From contig JAISVG010000033.1 of assembly GCA_031271635.1 (NCBI GenBank), forward strand, positions 1-37,388: a DNA stretch of 37,388 nt. The letters are read 5' to 3'. The stretch is from Erysipelotrichaceae bacterium (lineage in GTDB: Bacteria; Bacillota_I; Bacilli_A; RFN20; CAG-826). The notes beneath the pieces are model-generated. The model searched no databases and had not been told where the DNA came from. It saw only the letters and a list, made by a program, of their open reading frames with translations. This document shows positions 28,245 through 37,388 of the stretch, piece by piece. Position numbers and translations under genes: made by a program. Position 1 is the first letter of the stretch. Each line of letters begins with the position of its first letter.

Positions 28245-29330
28245 ATGATAACCCTTGTAATGAGTCAGCCCTTAGCAATAGCGATTGATGTGATAATACT
28301 TTTGTTGTTGGTCAGTATTATTATTTTCCAGATTATTTTCACTAAAAAAAGTGCTGCAACATCTAAAAAACATTTTACAATTCTTGTTAATGTTGGCTGT
28401 ATTATTTTGTTCTTGGGCTTGCTAGTATTGGGAGTGGTTCTCACCGCGGAACCGCTTGGCTTTGAAGTAACGCTTGAAGGTATTTTGCAGACAATTGGGA
28501 CATGGATTGTTAATCATGTGATGAGTTTTATTAATTCATTAATTATTATTGCAGTTTCGGTTTTAATTATTAATATTGCGCGCATTGTTTCGATTTTAAT
28601 CCCAAAACGATTTACAATTGATAAAAACATTAAAAGAAAACAAACTGTCGCGCATGTCTTTTTTAGTTTGATTAAGTATTTAATTAGTATCGTTGCATTA
28701 ATTTTAGTATTGGTTGCTTGGGGTATCAATATTATTCCCGCTTTAGCAGGAGTTGGAATTCTAGGCATTGTGATTGGTCTTGGGGCTCAAAGATTCATTA
28801 ATGATTTCATTTGTGGTTTGGCAATTGTTTTTGAGCATCATTTTGATGTTGGTGATGTAATAGAAATTGACGGCTTTAAGGGTACTGTCACTGATATTGG
28901 CCTTAAATCAACGATTGTAAAGAACTGGAAGAATAATATTAAGATTTTTGCTAATGGCGATATTACTAAAGTCATTAACTACTCGAAGTTTGATACTTTT
29001 GCCAGTGTGGCTTTTAAGACTTCAAATAAAGTAAGTATCAAAGAGATTAAAGAGGCTTTTGATCATTCATTTACTGATTTAAAAGAAAAGTATCCTCAGG
29101 TACTTGGAAATCCTAGTTTAAGAACCATTATTGGTTATGATAGCAACGCCACTACCTTTCAGATTGATGTTCCCGTTAAAAGTGAGACTCAGGTTGATGT
29201 TGAACGATATATTACTGCTGTGATGTATGAAGTTTTAAAGAGTAAGGGCCTATTACCTAACGATACCCTTATTATTGAACACGACGCTCCCGGACAAGAG
29301 ATTATTTTAAAGAAAACTAAGAAATCGTGA
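28245..29330 (+). CDS. MscS-family small-conductance mechanosensitive channel
   Basis: Pore and beta-domain signature ALAGVGILGIVIGLGAQRFINDFICGLAIVFEHHFDVGDVIEIDGFKGTVTDIGLKSTIVKNW. Confidence 0.93.
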   Translation: MITLVMSQPLAIAIDVIILLLLVSIIIFQIIFTKKSAATSKKHFTILVNVGCIILFLGLLVLGVVLTAEPLGFEVTLEGILQTIGTWIVNHVMSFINSLIIIAVSVLIINIARIVSILIPKRFTIDKNIKRKQTVAHVFFSLIKYLISIVALILVLVAWGINIIPALAGVGILGIVIGLGAQRFINDFICGLAIVFEHHFDVGDVIEIDGFKGTVTDIGLKSTIVKNWKNNIKIFANGDITKVINYSKFDTFASVAFKTSNKVSIKEIKEAFDHSFTDLKEKYPQVLGNPSLRTIIGYDSNATTFQIDVPVKSETQVDVERYITAVMYEVLKSKGLLPNDTLIIEHDAPGQEIILKKTKKS

Positions 29331-30067
29331 TTTGTTTAATTACCGGATGGCATGGTATGATCGCGCCACGTTTTAAAGAAGTTATCGAAAAGCACGGCTA
29401 TGAAGTAGTGGTTTTTGACCGCAGTAAAGTCAATATTGATTCTGATATAGCGGTCAAGCGATTCTTAAAAGCAGTAAATCCTGATCTCATTATTCATTTT
29501 GCTTATGGACGTATTAAATGGACCACGATTATGGCTAAATATGCCAAAGCTCATCAAAAGAAATTCGTTTATGTCAGTACTGTTAATGTTTATGGTGATA
29601 ATAAAGCTGGAAATCTTTTAGTTAATTCCCCTTGTCTTCCTAATGATGAGTATTCAAGATATAAAAGAGCAGTCGAAGAGGCGGTGTTAAAAACTAATAA
29701 CGAAGTCTACATTTTTAGATTAGGATGGCAAATCTCGCCTCTTTTAGAAACACACCCAAATAACATGGTGTCTTTTATGAAAAGAGAGCAAAATGAACAC
29801 GGCTTTGTGCTTGCGAATCAAAATTCATATCTATCAGTTTCTTTGACTAAAGATTTGGTAGAAGAAATGACGCGAATTATCATAACAATGCCTCCTGACA
29901 TCTATTTATTCAATAGTAATTTCAGTCTGAACTTTTATGATCTTTTGGTGAAGCTAAATGATTTGTATCATTTAGAATGTGTTATTAAGGCCGAAGATGG
30001 GCCGAGTTTTAATAATCTGATGTTCGATGACCGAGTGGATTTATCAAACGAGTTTTTTAGTAAGTAA
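29327..30067 (+). CDS. NAD-dependent epimerase/dehydratase (RmlD-like)
   Basis: ICLITGWHGMIAPRFKEVIEKHGYEVVVFDRSKVNI...FVYVSTVNVYGDNK...DEYSRYKRAVEEAV; GTG start overlaps the mscS TGA. Confidence 0.75.
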   Translation: MICLITGWHGMIAPRFKEVIEKHGYEVVVFDRSKVNIDSDIAVKRFLKAVNPDLIIHFAYGRIKWTTIMAKYAKAHQKKFVYVSTVNVYGDNKAGNLLVNSPCLPNDEYSRYKRAVEEAVLKTNNEVYIFRLGWQISPLLETHPNNMVSFMKREQNEHGFVLANQNSYLSVSLTKDLVEEMTRIIITMPPDIYLFNSNFSLNFYDLLVKLNDLYHLECVIKAEDGPSFNNLMFDDRVDLSNEFFSK

Positions 30068-30073
30068 GCAAGA

Positions 30074-31102
30074 TTATTTTTTGCTTTGATATTTAAAGAG
30101 GGGTCGCAGCGCTTTTTTATAAGTAAAAGGGAGGAGTAGTTGATAACCGAAATAATTAAGTAAACGAGCGATTTTTAAAATCTTATCACGACTAATTATG
30201 TGATAAAAGTTTAAAGATTTAGCTTTAATTTGATTGATGAAGGCTTTTAATTCACGAGCTTTCCAATCTTTTCTGGTGAACTTAAGGAAAATTCTTAGAA
30301 TGACTTTAAACGATTTCCGTACTTCTTTGAGGATGAAAGACTTGATATTTGGTGAAAGCGAGGCTGTTTTAGTTTCATAAAAATCGAGTAATTTGAAGAA
30401 CACTTTGATTTGTTCATTAATCCGGTTTTTAAGACTATTGATGTTGGTCGATTGATTGAGGCCGCTTCCTTGATAGTATTGATATAAGAAGAGATCAAAA
30501 TGAGTGATTGATGTGGCACTTGCTAATGGATAAAGCGAATATTCAGCATCTTCATAAAAAGTCTTTTCAAGAACCGTGAGGTGTATCTCCTGGAGTAATT
30601 TAGTTTTAAATGTAAGTGTTGCTAAAGAGAGGAATTGATAGTTTAGGATTACTGTTTCTAAGGAATGCATGACCTCGTTTTTAGTGGGTTTTTTAAGGGC
30701 ACTAGTATTAATTGGAGCTTGATCCGTATAGATGTTGGTGTAGGAATGAGTAACAATATCGGTGTTGATATTTTTTAGATGATGAACAAAAGCAACAAAG
30801 GCTTCGGTATCAACATAATCATCACCATCAATGACTTTATAGTATCTTCCTTTTGCTAAAGGAATGGTGATATTAATGCAAGAGCCATGACCTCCGTTTT
30901 CCTTATTAATGATTTTAAAAAGGAAGGGATATTTAGTTTCGTATTCCTGTAGTTTTATTAGAGTTGTTGGATCAGTAGACCCATCATTAACTAAAAAGAT
31001 TTCAACTAAATGGAAAATCCGTTTATCAACATAAGAAGGGAGACACTTATCAATGAAGGCAGTGGTGTTATAAGAGGGAATACAGATTGAGAGTTGTAAC
31101 AT
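30074..31102 (-). CDS. Family 2 (GT-A) glycosyltransferase
   Basis: LSICIPSYNTTAFIDKCLPSYVD...IFLVNDGSTDPT...KENGGHGSCINITIPLAKGRYYKVIDGDDYVD. Confidence 0.92.
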   Translation of the reverse strand: MLQLSICIPSYNTTAFIDKCLPSYVDKRIFHLVEIFLVNDGSTDPTTLIKLQEYETKYPFLFKIINKENGGHGSCINITIPLAKGRYYKVIDGDDYVDTEAFVAFVHHLKNINTDIVTHSYTNIYTDQAPINTSALKKPTKNEVMHSLETVILNYQFLSLATLTFKTKLLQEIHLTVLEKTFYEDAEYSLYPLASATSITHFDLFLYQYYQGSGLNQSTNINSLKNRINEQIKVFFKLLDFYETKTASLSPNIKSFILKEVRKSFKVILRIFLKFTRKDWKARELKAFINQIKAKSLNFYHIISRDKILKIARLLNYFGYQLLLPFTYKKALRPLFKYQSKK

Positions 31103-31223
31103 AGTATAATTATATTAGTAAAACAGGTTTTTTAGCATTTAAATCGCTTTGCTTTTTTGCTTTTAAAAACGATATTTTGCCCAACAATACGGCATGTTCT
31201 TAAAAATCATATATAATTAAGGC

Positions 31224-32339
31224 ATGACAAAATATTATGATTATTTAATTGTTGGAGCCGGACTTTTTGGTGCGACTTTGGCATATAAGCTTAAAAAGGC
31301 CGGTAAAAGCGTCATCGTTTTAGAAAAGCGACATCATCTTGGCGGTACGGTTCACACCGAGGAGATAAGTGGGATTCAGGTTCATATGTATGGTGCGCAT
31401 ATTTTTCGTACTAGTAACAAAGGCATTTGGGAGTTTATTAATCAATTTGCGGAATTTAATGGCTTCGTAAATTCCCCAATGGCAATTTATCAAGATGAGA
31501 TCTATAATCTTCCCTTTAATATGAATACTTTTTCAAAACTATTTAACATTAAAACGCCTCAAGAAGCAAAAGCGGTGATTGAAAGAGAGATTAAAGCTGC
31601 TGGAATTAGTGAGCCTAATAACCTTGAAGAGAAGGCGATTTCGCTCGTTGGAACAACCATTTATGAGAAATTAATCAAGGGATATACAGGCAAACAGTGG
31701 GGAAAACCATGTCGCGACTTACCGGCTAGTATTTTAAATCGTTTACCAGTAAGATATATTTATGATAATAACTACTATAATGAGCGGTACCAAGGGATAC
31801 CACTTGGCGGATACACCAGGATTATTGAAAAAATGCTGGACGGAGTGACAATAGTCACAAACTGTGATTATTTAAAGGAAAAAGAGAAATATCGCTCTTT
31901 TGCCGATAAAATCATCTATACTGGACAAATTGATAAGTACTTCTCATATTGCTTTGGGGAACTGGAATATCGTTCTTTAAAGTTTGAGCATTTTAATCTA
32001 GAAGAAACTAATTATCAAGGGAATGCCGTTATTAATTATACGGAGTATGAAGTTCCTTATACAAGAATTATTGAGCACAAGCACTTTGAATTTAATCTTT
32101 GCCCTAATTTTACGGTGATTACTAAAGAATACCCAGCTTCATATGACAAAGAGAAAAATGAACCATATTACCCTATTAATGACGAAAAAAATACTGCATT
32201 ATATAATAAGTACTTAGAATTATCGAAGAAAGATCCGCAAGTTATTTTCGGGGGAAGACTAGGAATGTATAAGTATTTTGATATGACTGATACGATTGAT
32301 GCCGCTTTAAAGTTAGCGGAATCCTTACTTAACGATTAA
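31224..32339 (+). CDS. glf: UDP-galactopyranose mutase
   Basis: [87 protein letters not shown]. Confidence 0.95.
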   Translation: MTKYYDYLIVGAGLFGATLAYKLKKAGKSVIVLEKRHHLGGTVHTEEISGIQVHMYGAHIFRTSNKGIWEFINQFAEFNGFVNSPMAIYQDEIYNLPFNMNTFSKLFNIKTPQEAKAVIEREIKAAGISEPNNLEEKAISLVGTTIYEKLIKGYTGKQWGKPCRDLPASILNRLPVRYIYDNNYYNERYQGIPLGGYTRIIEKMLDGVTIVTNCDYLKEKEKYRSFADKIIYTGQIDKYFSYCFGELEYRSLKFEHFNLEETNYQGNAVINYTEYEVPYTRIIEHKHFEFNLCPNFTVITKEYPASYDKEKNEPYYPINDEKNTALYNKYLELSKKDPQVIFGGRLGMYKYFDMTDTIDAALKLAESLLND

Positions 32340-32372
32340 AATGTCTTTCTTTGATTCTGCTGGTAATATTGA

Positions 32373-32400
32373 TTGACAATTTTGGTATTAGTGATAGAAT
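32373..32400 (+). promoter_or_regulatory. rpmE promoter TTGACA-N16-TAGAAT
   Basis: TTGACA at 32373-32378, TAGAAT at 32395-32400. Confidence 0.65.
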
Positions 32401-32449
32401 AAGAGAGGACTTACGCTCGAGCATAGCTTATAGCGCCGAAGGAGAAAAT

Positions 32450-32671
32450 ATGAAAGATTCAATTCACCCCAAGTATCAAAGAGCAGTCGTTACTTGTATT
32501 TCTTGCGGAAACACTTTTGAAACTGGTTCGACCTTAAAAGAAATTAAAGTTGATACCTGTTCAAATTGCCATCCGTTCTATACTGGAAAACAACGCTTTG
32601 TACAGGCAGATGGTCGTATCGATAAATTCAATAAGAAATACGGCTTGAATAAAGAAAAAGATACTAAATAA
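32450..32671 (+). CDS. rpmE: Ribosomal protein L31 (zinc-ribbon C+ form)
   Basis: [28 protein letters not shown]...[32 protein letters not shown]; start corrected to ATG after GGAG. Confidence 0.95.
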   Translation: MKDSIHPKYQRAVVTCISCGNTFETGSTLKEIKVDTCSNCHPFYTGKQRFVQADGRIDKFNKKYGLNKEKDTK

Positions 32672-32680
32672 ATTAGAGTT

Positions 32681-32718
32681 AAAAAAGAGATCTGCATGTT
32701 GAAGTGGGTCTCTTTTTT
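32681..32718 (+). terminator. rpmE terminator
   Basis: AAAAAAGAGATC...GTCTCTTTTTT hairpin. Confidence 0.75.
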
Positions 32719-32727
32719 GTTGTCTAA

Positions 32728-32763
32728 TAAAAAGAACTGCTAAGATTAAGCTCAGCAGTTCTT
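32728..32763 (-). terminator. Terminator of the downstream minus-strand lipoprotein gene
   Basis: Minus strand AAGAACTGCT...AGCAGTTCTT followed by TTTATTAG. Confidence 0.75.
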
Positions 32764-32786
32764 GATAATACTATACCAACTGTTGA

Positions 32787-34244
32787 CTATACTGCGTGAT
32801 AGCTAATAACCATCTGCATAATGTGGAACTGAATATTTGAGGTATGCACATTATGAATTGCAATGGAACTGCCATTTACAGTTTTGCTTGCTAGAGGAGT
32901 TGGTGAAGTAGTGGTTGTTAAGTCTTCAACCGTACCATTAAACTCGATTTTAATTGTAGCATCATTAGTATTGTTAGTTTTATATGTTAAAACATATGAA
33001 TCGATTACATAACCACTAGTGACACTGACGGTCAATGTACAGCCGCCGCCGGTTTGATAAAGTGCGAGCCAACCACCTTTATTTAAACCAATGTGATTTT
33101 GACCAGAAGGCCCTTTATCACTAACAACCGAAAAGATGGTAGGATCAAGACCAACGGTAGCGGCGTCGTTTTCGCCAGTCATGTTTACTGTAGCCCCAGA
33201 ATAGATGAGGGTAACACCATCAACCGGATCTGGGTCTGGATCTGGATCTGGATCAGTTGTGCCACCATTATCATCAACAAATGACACAACAAATAAGTCA
33301 ATTTTTCCAGCGGTACTAGTAGCAGGACCAGAAGTAAGATAACCAGTAAAGGTTCCGGTGTGATTGGCTAATGAGGTCATATTTCCGGTGCTTTCTGTGG
33401 CTGGAGTTCCCGTAACAAAAGCAAAGAAACCGGAAGCACCACCACTAGTTCCGGTGATTTTAACATTGGTAAAACTACCATCAAGATAAATAGTTCCATT
33501 AAAGGTAACTCTTGGAGGTAGTGAAGGGGAGGCAGTCATGAAGTTAGTTAACCAAGCTTGATTAATACTTGCGGCAGTAGAATCAACTACTGGACCAGCA
33601 GTATCAAGTCTTGTGACGTCAATAGTGGTGTATCCTCCCTCTATTGCAGTAGTAGCAAGTTGTCTAATGCCATATCTTTCAGCAACATTCGCGGCAATAG
33701 AAACATGGTCGCCGATTTCGTAATCAGTTGGAAGATTTGGGGTGGCAGTTGGTGGAAGGAAAACAAGAATGTTTCCGGTGGTATCACCGACAATCCATGA
33801 GTTTGGATTCATTCCCATGATTCTAACATCAACTAGGACACGATCGCCAAGCACGGACTCGCTTGCAACATCTTCAACTAAGATTGATCCGTCAATTGGA
33901 ACATAGTTTTCATCACCATCGCCACCTTTTCTTTCACTAAGCGTGACTACTTTGGTGCCAACAACTTCGTTGACTTTACTTTTTGCAGTAATGGTAACAT
34001 CACCATTATTAACTCCAGTAAGAAGACCACTTTGCGTAATGGTAGCAAGATTAGTAGGTTCAACGGTCCAAGAAACATCTTTTGAAGCATCAAGAGGCGC
34101 GACAGTAACGGTATACTGTGCAGGAACATTTAGTTCGGCAGTAGCAGGACCTTCGATGGTAATTGTGGTGGGGCCAGTAGCGGTTTCACCACAACCAAAG
34201 AGGGCAGCAAATAAAAAAGGCACTAACAAGAATGTTTTTTTCAT
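32787..34244 (-). CDS. Ig-like (BIG2) multidomain surface lipoprotein with DPDPDPDPDP linker
   Basis: Lipobox FLFAALFGC; BIG2-like ATAELNVPAQYTVTVAPLDASKDVSWTVEPTNLATITQSGLLTGVNNGDVTITAKS; OB-like middle region; DPDP linker. Confidence 0.72.
   Translation of the reverse strand: MKKTFLLVPFLFAALFGCGETATGPTTITIEGPATAELNVPAQYTVTVAPLDASKDVSWTVEPTNLATITQSGLLTGVNNGDVTITAKSKVNEVVGTKVVTLSERKGGDGDENYVPIDGSILVEDVASESVLGDRVLVDVRIMGMNPNSWIVGDTTGNILVFLPPTATPNLPTDYEIGDHVSIAANVAERYGIRQLATTAIEGGYTTIDVTRLDTAGPVVDSTAASINQAWLTNFMTASPSLPPRVTFNGTIYLDGSFTNVKITGTSGGASGFFAFVTGTPATESTGNMTSLANHTGTFTGYLTSGPATSTAGKIDLFVVSFVDDNGGTTDPDPDPDPDPVDGVTLIYSGATVNMTGENDAATVGLDPTIFSVVSDKGPSGQNHIGLNKGGWLALYQTGGGCTLTVSVTSGYVIDSYVLTYKTNNTNDATIKIEFNGTVEDLTTTTSPTPLASKTVNGSSIAIHNVHTSNIQFHIMQMVISYHAV
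33226..33255. repeat. Short 6-bp tandem repeat (GGATCT-like) encoding an Asp-Pro linker
   Basis: ggatctgggtctggatctggatctggatca; in-frame (6 bp) within the lipoprotein gene. Confidence 0.8.
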
Positions 34245-34384
34245 TTAATTCTCCTTTGTTGAAACATCACTTATATTATACTTGAACAAGCAGGAATTGT
34301 TTTATGTGACATTAAAAGAACTTTTAAATTTGAGTTTACGACTTCGCACTATCATTTTTTATTTATTTTTGATATAGTATGAGA

Positions 34385-34464
34385 GCCATTACGATGTAAA
34401 GTTTCGAACCTGGTCAGGATGGGAACATAGCAGCCATAAGAATTGCTTTGCATGTGTAATGGTT
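34385..34464 (+). ncRNA. ffs: Signal recognition particle RNA, small bacterial (4.5S-like) type
   Basis: Apical domain signature CCTGGTCAGGATGGGAACATAGCAGCCATAAG; terminal stem GCCATTAC...GTAATGGT. Confidence 0.88.
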
Positions 34465-34471
34465 TTACTTT

Positions 34472-34942
34472 ATGAAAAAGAATCACGATTACTTTATGAA
34501 AATGGCCCTTAAAGAGGCCAAGAAGGCTTTTTTGATATCTGAAGTTCCAGTTGGAGCAGTTTTAGTTAAGGATGATGTTATTATTGCTCGAGGTCATAAT
34601 GTGGTGGAGAAAAAACAAAGTGTTTTAAGACATGCTGAACTTGAAGTTATTAAAAAAGCGAATGCTAAACAAAAAAATTGGCGTCTTAATGAAACAACGT
34701 TATATGTGACTTTAGAGCCTTGTATGATGTGTTTAGGAGCAATTAATTTGTCACGAATTAAAAATGTCATTTTTTTGTTATTAGATGATAAGAAAAGTGA
34801 TAATCAACGAAGTATTGAACGAAAAAACATCGTAACTACACTTATTCTTCATAGTGATTCAAAGCGTCAAAAAGAGTATAAAACTATGCTCCAGACTTTT
34901 TTCCGGGACCAAAGAATTTTAAAGAAATTTGACTCAGAATAA
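34472..34942 (+). CDS. tadA: tRNA-specific adenosine deaminase TadA
   Basis: HDYFMKMALKEAKKAFLISEVPVGAVLVKDDVIIARGHN, HAELEVI, LEPCMMCLGAI. Confidence 0.93.
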   Translation: MKKNHDYFMKMALKEAKKAFLISEVPVGAVLVKDDVIIARGHNVVEKKQSVLRHAELEVIKKANAKQKNWRLNETTLYVTLEPCMMCLGAINLSRIKNVIFLLLDDKKSDNQRSIERKNIVTTLILHSDSKRQKEYKTMLQTFFRDQRILKKFDSE

Positions 34943-34974
34943 CAGATTCGCAATATTATAATATAATATCTCAT

Positions 34975-36327
34975 ATGGATCAGAAACTGAAGTTAAACAC
35001 GAAGCGAACCTTGATGATTGGGTTGGCTTTTTTTACGATTCTGATGATGTGGCAGGTATACAATACTTATTGCCCGTTATTTATTACCGATTATCTTGTT
35101 AATAATTATGGTGGCGATGAAATTAAATGGCAGTGGTTGGTTGGTGTTATTATGGCGACTGATAATGTTTTAGCGTTGGGAATGCTGCCGTTATTTGGAT
35201 ATTTCTCCGACAAAACTAGGACTAAAATTGGGAAGAGAATGCCTTATATTATTGGTGGCACGATTGCATCAGTGGTGGTTTTACCGCTAATTCCGGTCAT
35301 GTTCTATTATAATAGTTTTGTTGGTTTAATGATTTGCATGGCTTTAGTGCTTATCTTTATGAATTTATACCGTAACCCGGCAGTAAGTTTAATGCCAGAC
35401 ATTACTCCGAAACCCTTGAGAGCCAAAGCTAATGGGTTAATCAATTTAGTAGGCTATGTTGGCGCAATTTTGGCTGGGGTTTTAGCAATGCTTCTTTCAT
35501 TTGATAATCAGATGGCGGCTAACGGGGCTAAGCGGAGCCTAATCGTGACAATGTTACCATTTATTATTACTGCAGTTTTAATGGTCTTGGCCTTAATTCT
35601 TTTAGTTATAAAAATTCGTGAGAATCAGATTCTAAAAGAAGTTGCTGACGACATGAAAAGAGGCGAAGAACTTGCGGAAACAAATGACGTTATTAAAGAG
35701 AATGTTCCTCTCTCAAAGAAAGATAAGATTACTTTAGCCTTAATTATTGGAGCTACTTTTTTGTGGTTTGCCGGCTTTAATGCTATTGAGACTTTTTGGT
35801 CGAACTATAGTGTGTATCATTTAGGAGCCGATCGGCCTTTATCAATGGCGACAAATGTTCTTGCGATCGCTTCACTTTTGGCCTTTGTTCCGGCGGGATT
35901 ATTAGCAAATAAAATTACGCGAAAATGGGTAGTTTTGATCGGAATTATTCTCGTTGTTGCTGGTTTAATACCGATGTTTTTTATCGATAGTAGTAGCGGG
36001 GCACTTGTTTTTGCGATTTATGCTTCATTTTTTGTTTGTGGCGTTGGTTGGGCCTTCATTAATTGCTGCTCATATCCGATGGTGGTAGAGTTAGCTAATA
36101 AGAATAATATTGGTAGATTTACAGGTCTTTATTATTCAGCTAGCATGTTATCACAATCAATTACTCCGATTGTAATTGGTTTTTTCATTGGCAGTGATGA
36201 TTTTGGGGTTCTCTTCCCATATGCTGCCGCTCTCTTTGTTGTTGCAGGAATCATTTTCTTTTTTATCCAGAATAAACGCGTGGTTAAAACCGAAAAACAC
36301 GGTTTGGAACATTTTAATACTGATTAG
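34975..36327 (+). CDS. MFS transporter (GPH/SLC45-like)
   Basis: About 12 TM segments; FGYFSDKTRTKIGKRMPYIIGG. Confidence 0.85.
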   Translation: MDQKLKLNTKRTLMIGLAFFTILMMWQVYNTYCPLFITDYLVNNYGGDEIKWQWLVGVIMATDNVLALGMLPLFGYFSDKTRTKIGKRMPYIIGGTIASVVVLPLIPVMFYYNSFVGLMICMALVLIFMNLYRNPAVSLMPDITPKPLRAKANGLINLVGYVGAILAGVLAMLLSFDNQMAANGAKRSLIVTMLPFIITAVLMVLALILLVIKIRENQILKEVADDMKRGEELAETNDVIKENVPLSKKDKITLALIIGATFLWFAGFNAIETFWSNYSVYHLGADRPLSMATNVLAIASLLAFVPAGLLANKITRKWVVLIGIILVVAGLIPMFFIDSSSGALVFAIYASFFVCGVGWAFINCCSYPMVVELANKNNIGRFTGLYYSASMLSQSITPIVIGFFIGSDDFGVLFPYAAALFVVAGIIFFFIQNKRVVKTEKHGLEHFNTD

Positions 36328-36329
36328 AT

Positions 36330-37388
36330 ATGACTGCTTCAACTCCCTTAATAATTGTTACTGCAGTCGTTATTGTTTTAGCGTTAACGCTGCTTTTTTT
36401 AGTAAATCAGCCATTAAGAAAACGCGTCGGCTCTTTTTTTGGGTTTAGTATCGAAAATGATTATCTACTACACATCAAAACTGATGAAGAATTAGCAGTT
36501 CTTAAGAAGAAACAGGAACAAGACACTAAAAAACAGTTCACCAGAACACAAAGAATTGCCAAAAACGGACTGTGGTCTTTCATTCAGATGTTTACAACAT
36601 CACTGCTTTCTTTTATTGTGCGGACGATGGCGATTTATTATTTTACATCGCAAATCTTCGGGATTAGTAGTACTTTAGGAAGTTACATTACGATTGTAAA
36701 TATGATTGAATTTGGAATAACTGGATCCTTTACATATCGTCTTTCCAAAGCCTATCACGATAAAGATATTGAAAAAGCCACGATTATTACCCAGGCCATT
36801 CGGCGTTTTAATTTTGTGTTCTTTTTAATTGCCTTAGGTCTTGGAATAATCCTTAGTTTTCTTTTACCGGTTTTGATTTATGAGTGGAATCAAGATTCGT
36901 TACCAATTAGTCAAACTGGAATATATATTTTGTTTTTTATTCTTCTTATTCCGAAAATACTACATTTTTTAACCAACAACAATCATTTACTGATTTATAT
37001 TGACGAAAAAAGCCGCGTGGTGGCGAGGTATAGTATCGTTATTGGGGTAATTTGTCACCTGCTACAAATTGCCTCCTTCTTTATTTTTAAAGACGCTCCA
37101 ATTGAAAGTCAACTTTATATCTATTTTGGTTTAATGATGGTGATGACAATTAGCACCTATATTGTTTCGTTTTGGTATTCAAGGAAACACTATAAGGTGT
37201 ATTATCAACACACGAAAGCCAAACTTAGCGAGAAAGAATCACGGTTTTTACAACGAGATATTAGTACTTCCTTTACTAATAAAGCATTTAAAATGCTGCA
37301 TGATTTCTTTGTTACTTTTTGCCGTTCAACACTAGTTCTTTCTTTAGTGATTGGGGCCTTTGATACTTATAGCTACATTATTACTCTC
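36330..37388 (+). CDS. Polysaccharide flippase (Wzx/MATE-like), partial at window end
   Basis: Hand translation from ATG 36330: MTASTPLIIVTAVVIVLALTLLFLVNQPLRKRVGSFFGFSIEN...FTRTQRIAKNGLWSFIQMFTTSLLSFIVRTMAIYYFTSQIFGISSTLGSYITIVNMIEFGITGSFTYRLSKAYHDKDIEKAT..., open to the end. Confidence 0.72.
   Translation, partial: MTASTPLIIVTAVVIVLALTLLFLVNQPLRKRVGSFFGFSIENDYLLHIKTDEELAVLKKKQEQDTKKQFTRTQRIAKNGLWSFIQMFTTSLLSFIVRTMAIYYFTSQIFGISSTLGSYITIVNMIEFGITGSFTYRLSKAYHDKDIEKATIITQAIRRFNFVFFLIALGLGIILSFLLPVLIYEWNQDSLPISQTGIYILFFILLIPKILHFLTNNNHLLIYIDEKSRVVARYSIVIGVICHLLQIASFFIFKDAPIESQLYIYFGLMMVMTISTYIVSFWYSRKHYKVYYQHTKAKLSEKESRFLQRDISTSFTNKAFKMLHDFFVTFCRSTLVLSLVIGAFDTYSYIITL

Noticed and set aside
28245-29330. 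Alternative genetic code (TGA = Trp)
   Set aside because: mscS and the P-type ATPase end with TGA at the expected places and Trp is encoded by TGG, so code 11 fits.
677-32763. Shared AACTGCT/AGCAGTT core between the serS and lipoprotein terminators as a dispersed repeat
   Set aside because: Two short terminator stems with a similar core are not enough to claim a repeat family without a genome search.
33226-33255. CRISPR-like short repeats
   Set aside because: 6-bp tandem repeat coding for an Asp-Pro linker; no spacer structure. No CRISPR array was seen anywhere in the window.

Overview
The window appears to be the replication-origin region of an AT-rich bacterial chromosome, probably an uncultivated Bacilli/Mollicutes-like lineage. 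That lineage call is an inference from gene content and gene order. TGA is used as a stop codon (mscS, P-type ATPase), so genetic code 11 applies. Left arm, minus strand: dnaA-dnaN-S4 protein (YaaA-like)-gyrB-gyrA-serS, with recF missing from its usual slot, plus a partial sigma-like ORF. Right arm, plus strand: rpmH-rnpA-yidC-jag-mnmE-tatD-rnmV-rsmA. A surface-anchored protein gene sits between dnaA/oriC and rpmH. Further right are an acyltransferase; a P-type ATPase/TetR/Fe-ADH/degenerate M50-like operon; mscL; Ig-like lipoproteins; an Hsp20 gene with two CIRCE elements; a broken Fic gene; a MscS/epimerase/glycosyltransferase/UDP-galactopyranose mutase/rpmE group; SRP RNA; tadA; an MFS transporter; and a partial flippase. 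Main observations: (1) oriC is built almost entirely from TTTTCCACA boxes, alongside a DnaA with a non-canonical signature (GGVHHTTV); (2) dnaA and several envelope genes have a -10 hexamer placed so that transcription would begin at the ATG, with no usable Shine-Dalgarno, which predicts leaderless mRNAs; (3) two perfect CIRCE elements bracket the hsp20 core promoter; (4) gyrA has an in-frame TAA at the conserved Lys of GKYHPHGD; (5) an M50-like membrane protein has HExxH changed to EETCH; (6) a Fic gene with intact motifs carries two frameshifts; (7) there are dyads overlapping the rpmH and P-ATPase promoters and a long-loop inverted repeat beside oriC. I found no convincing defence system, CRISPR array, transposase or tRNA gene.
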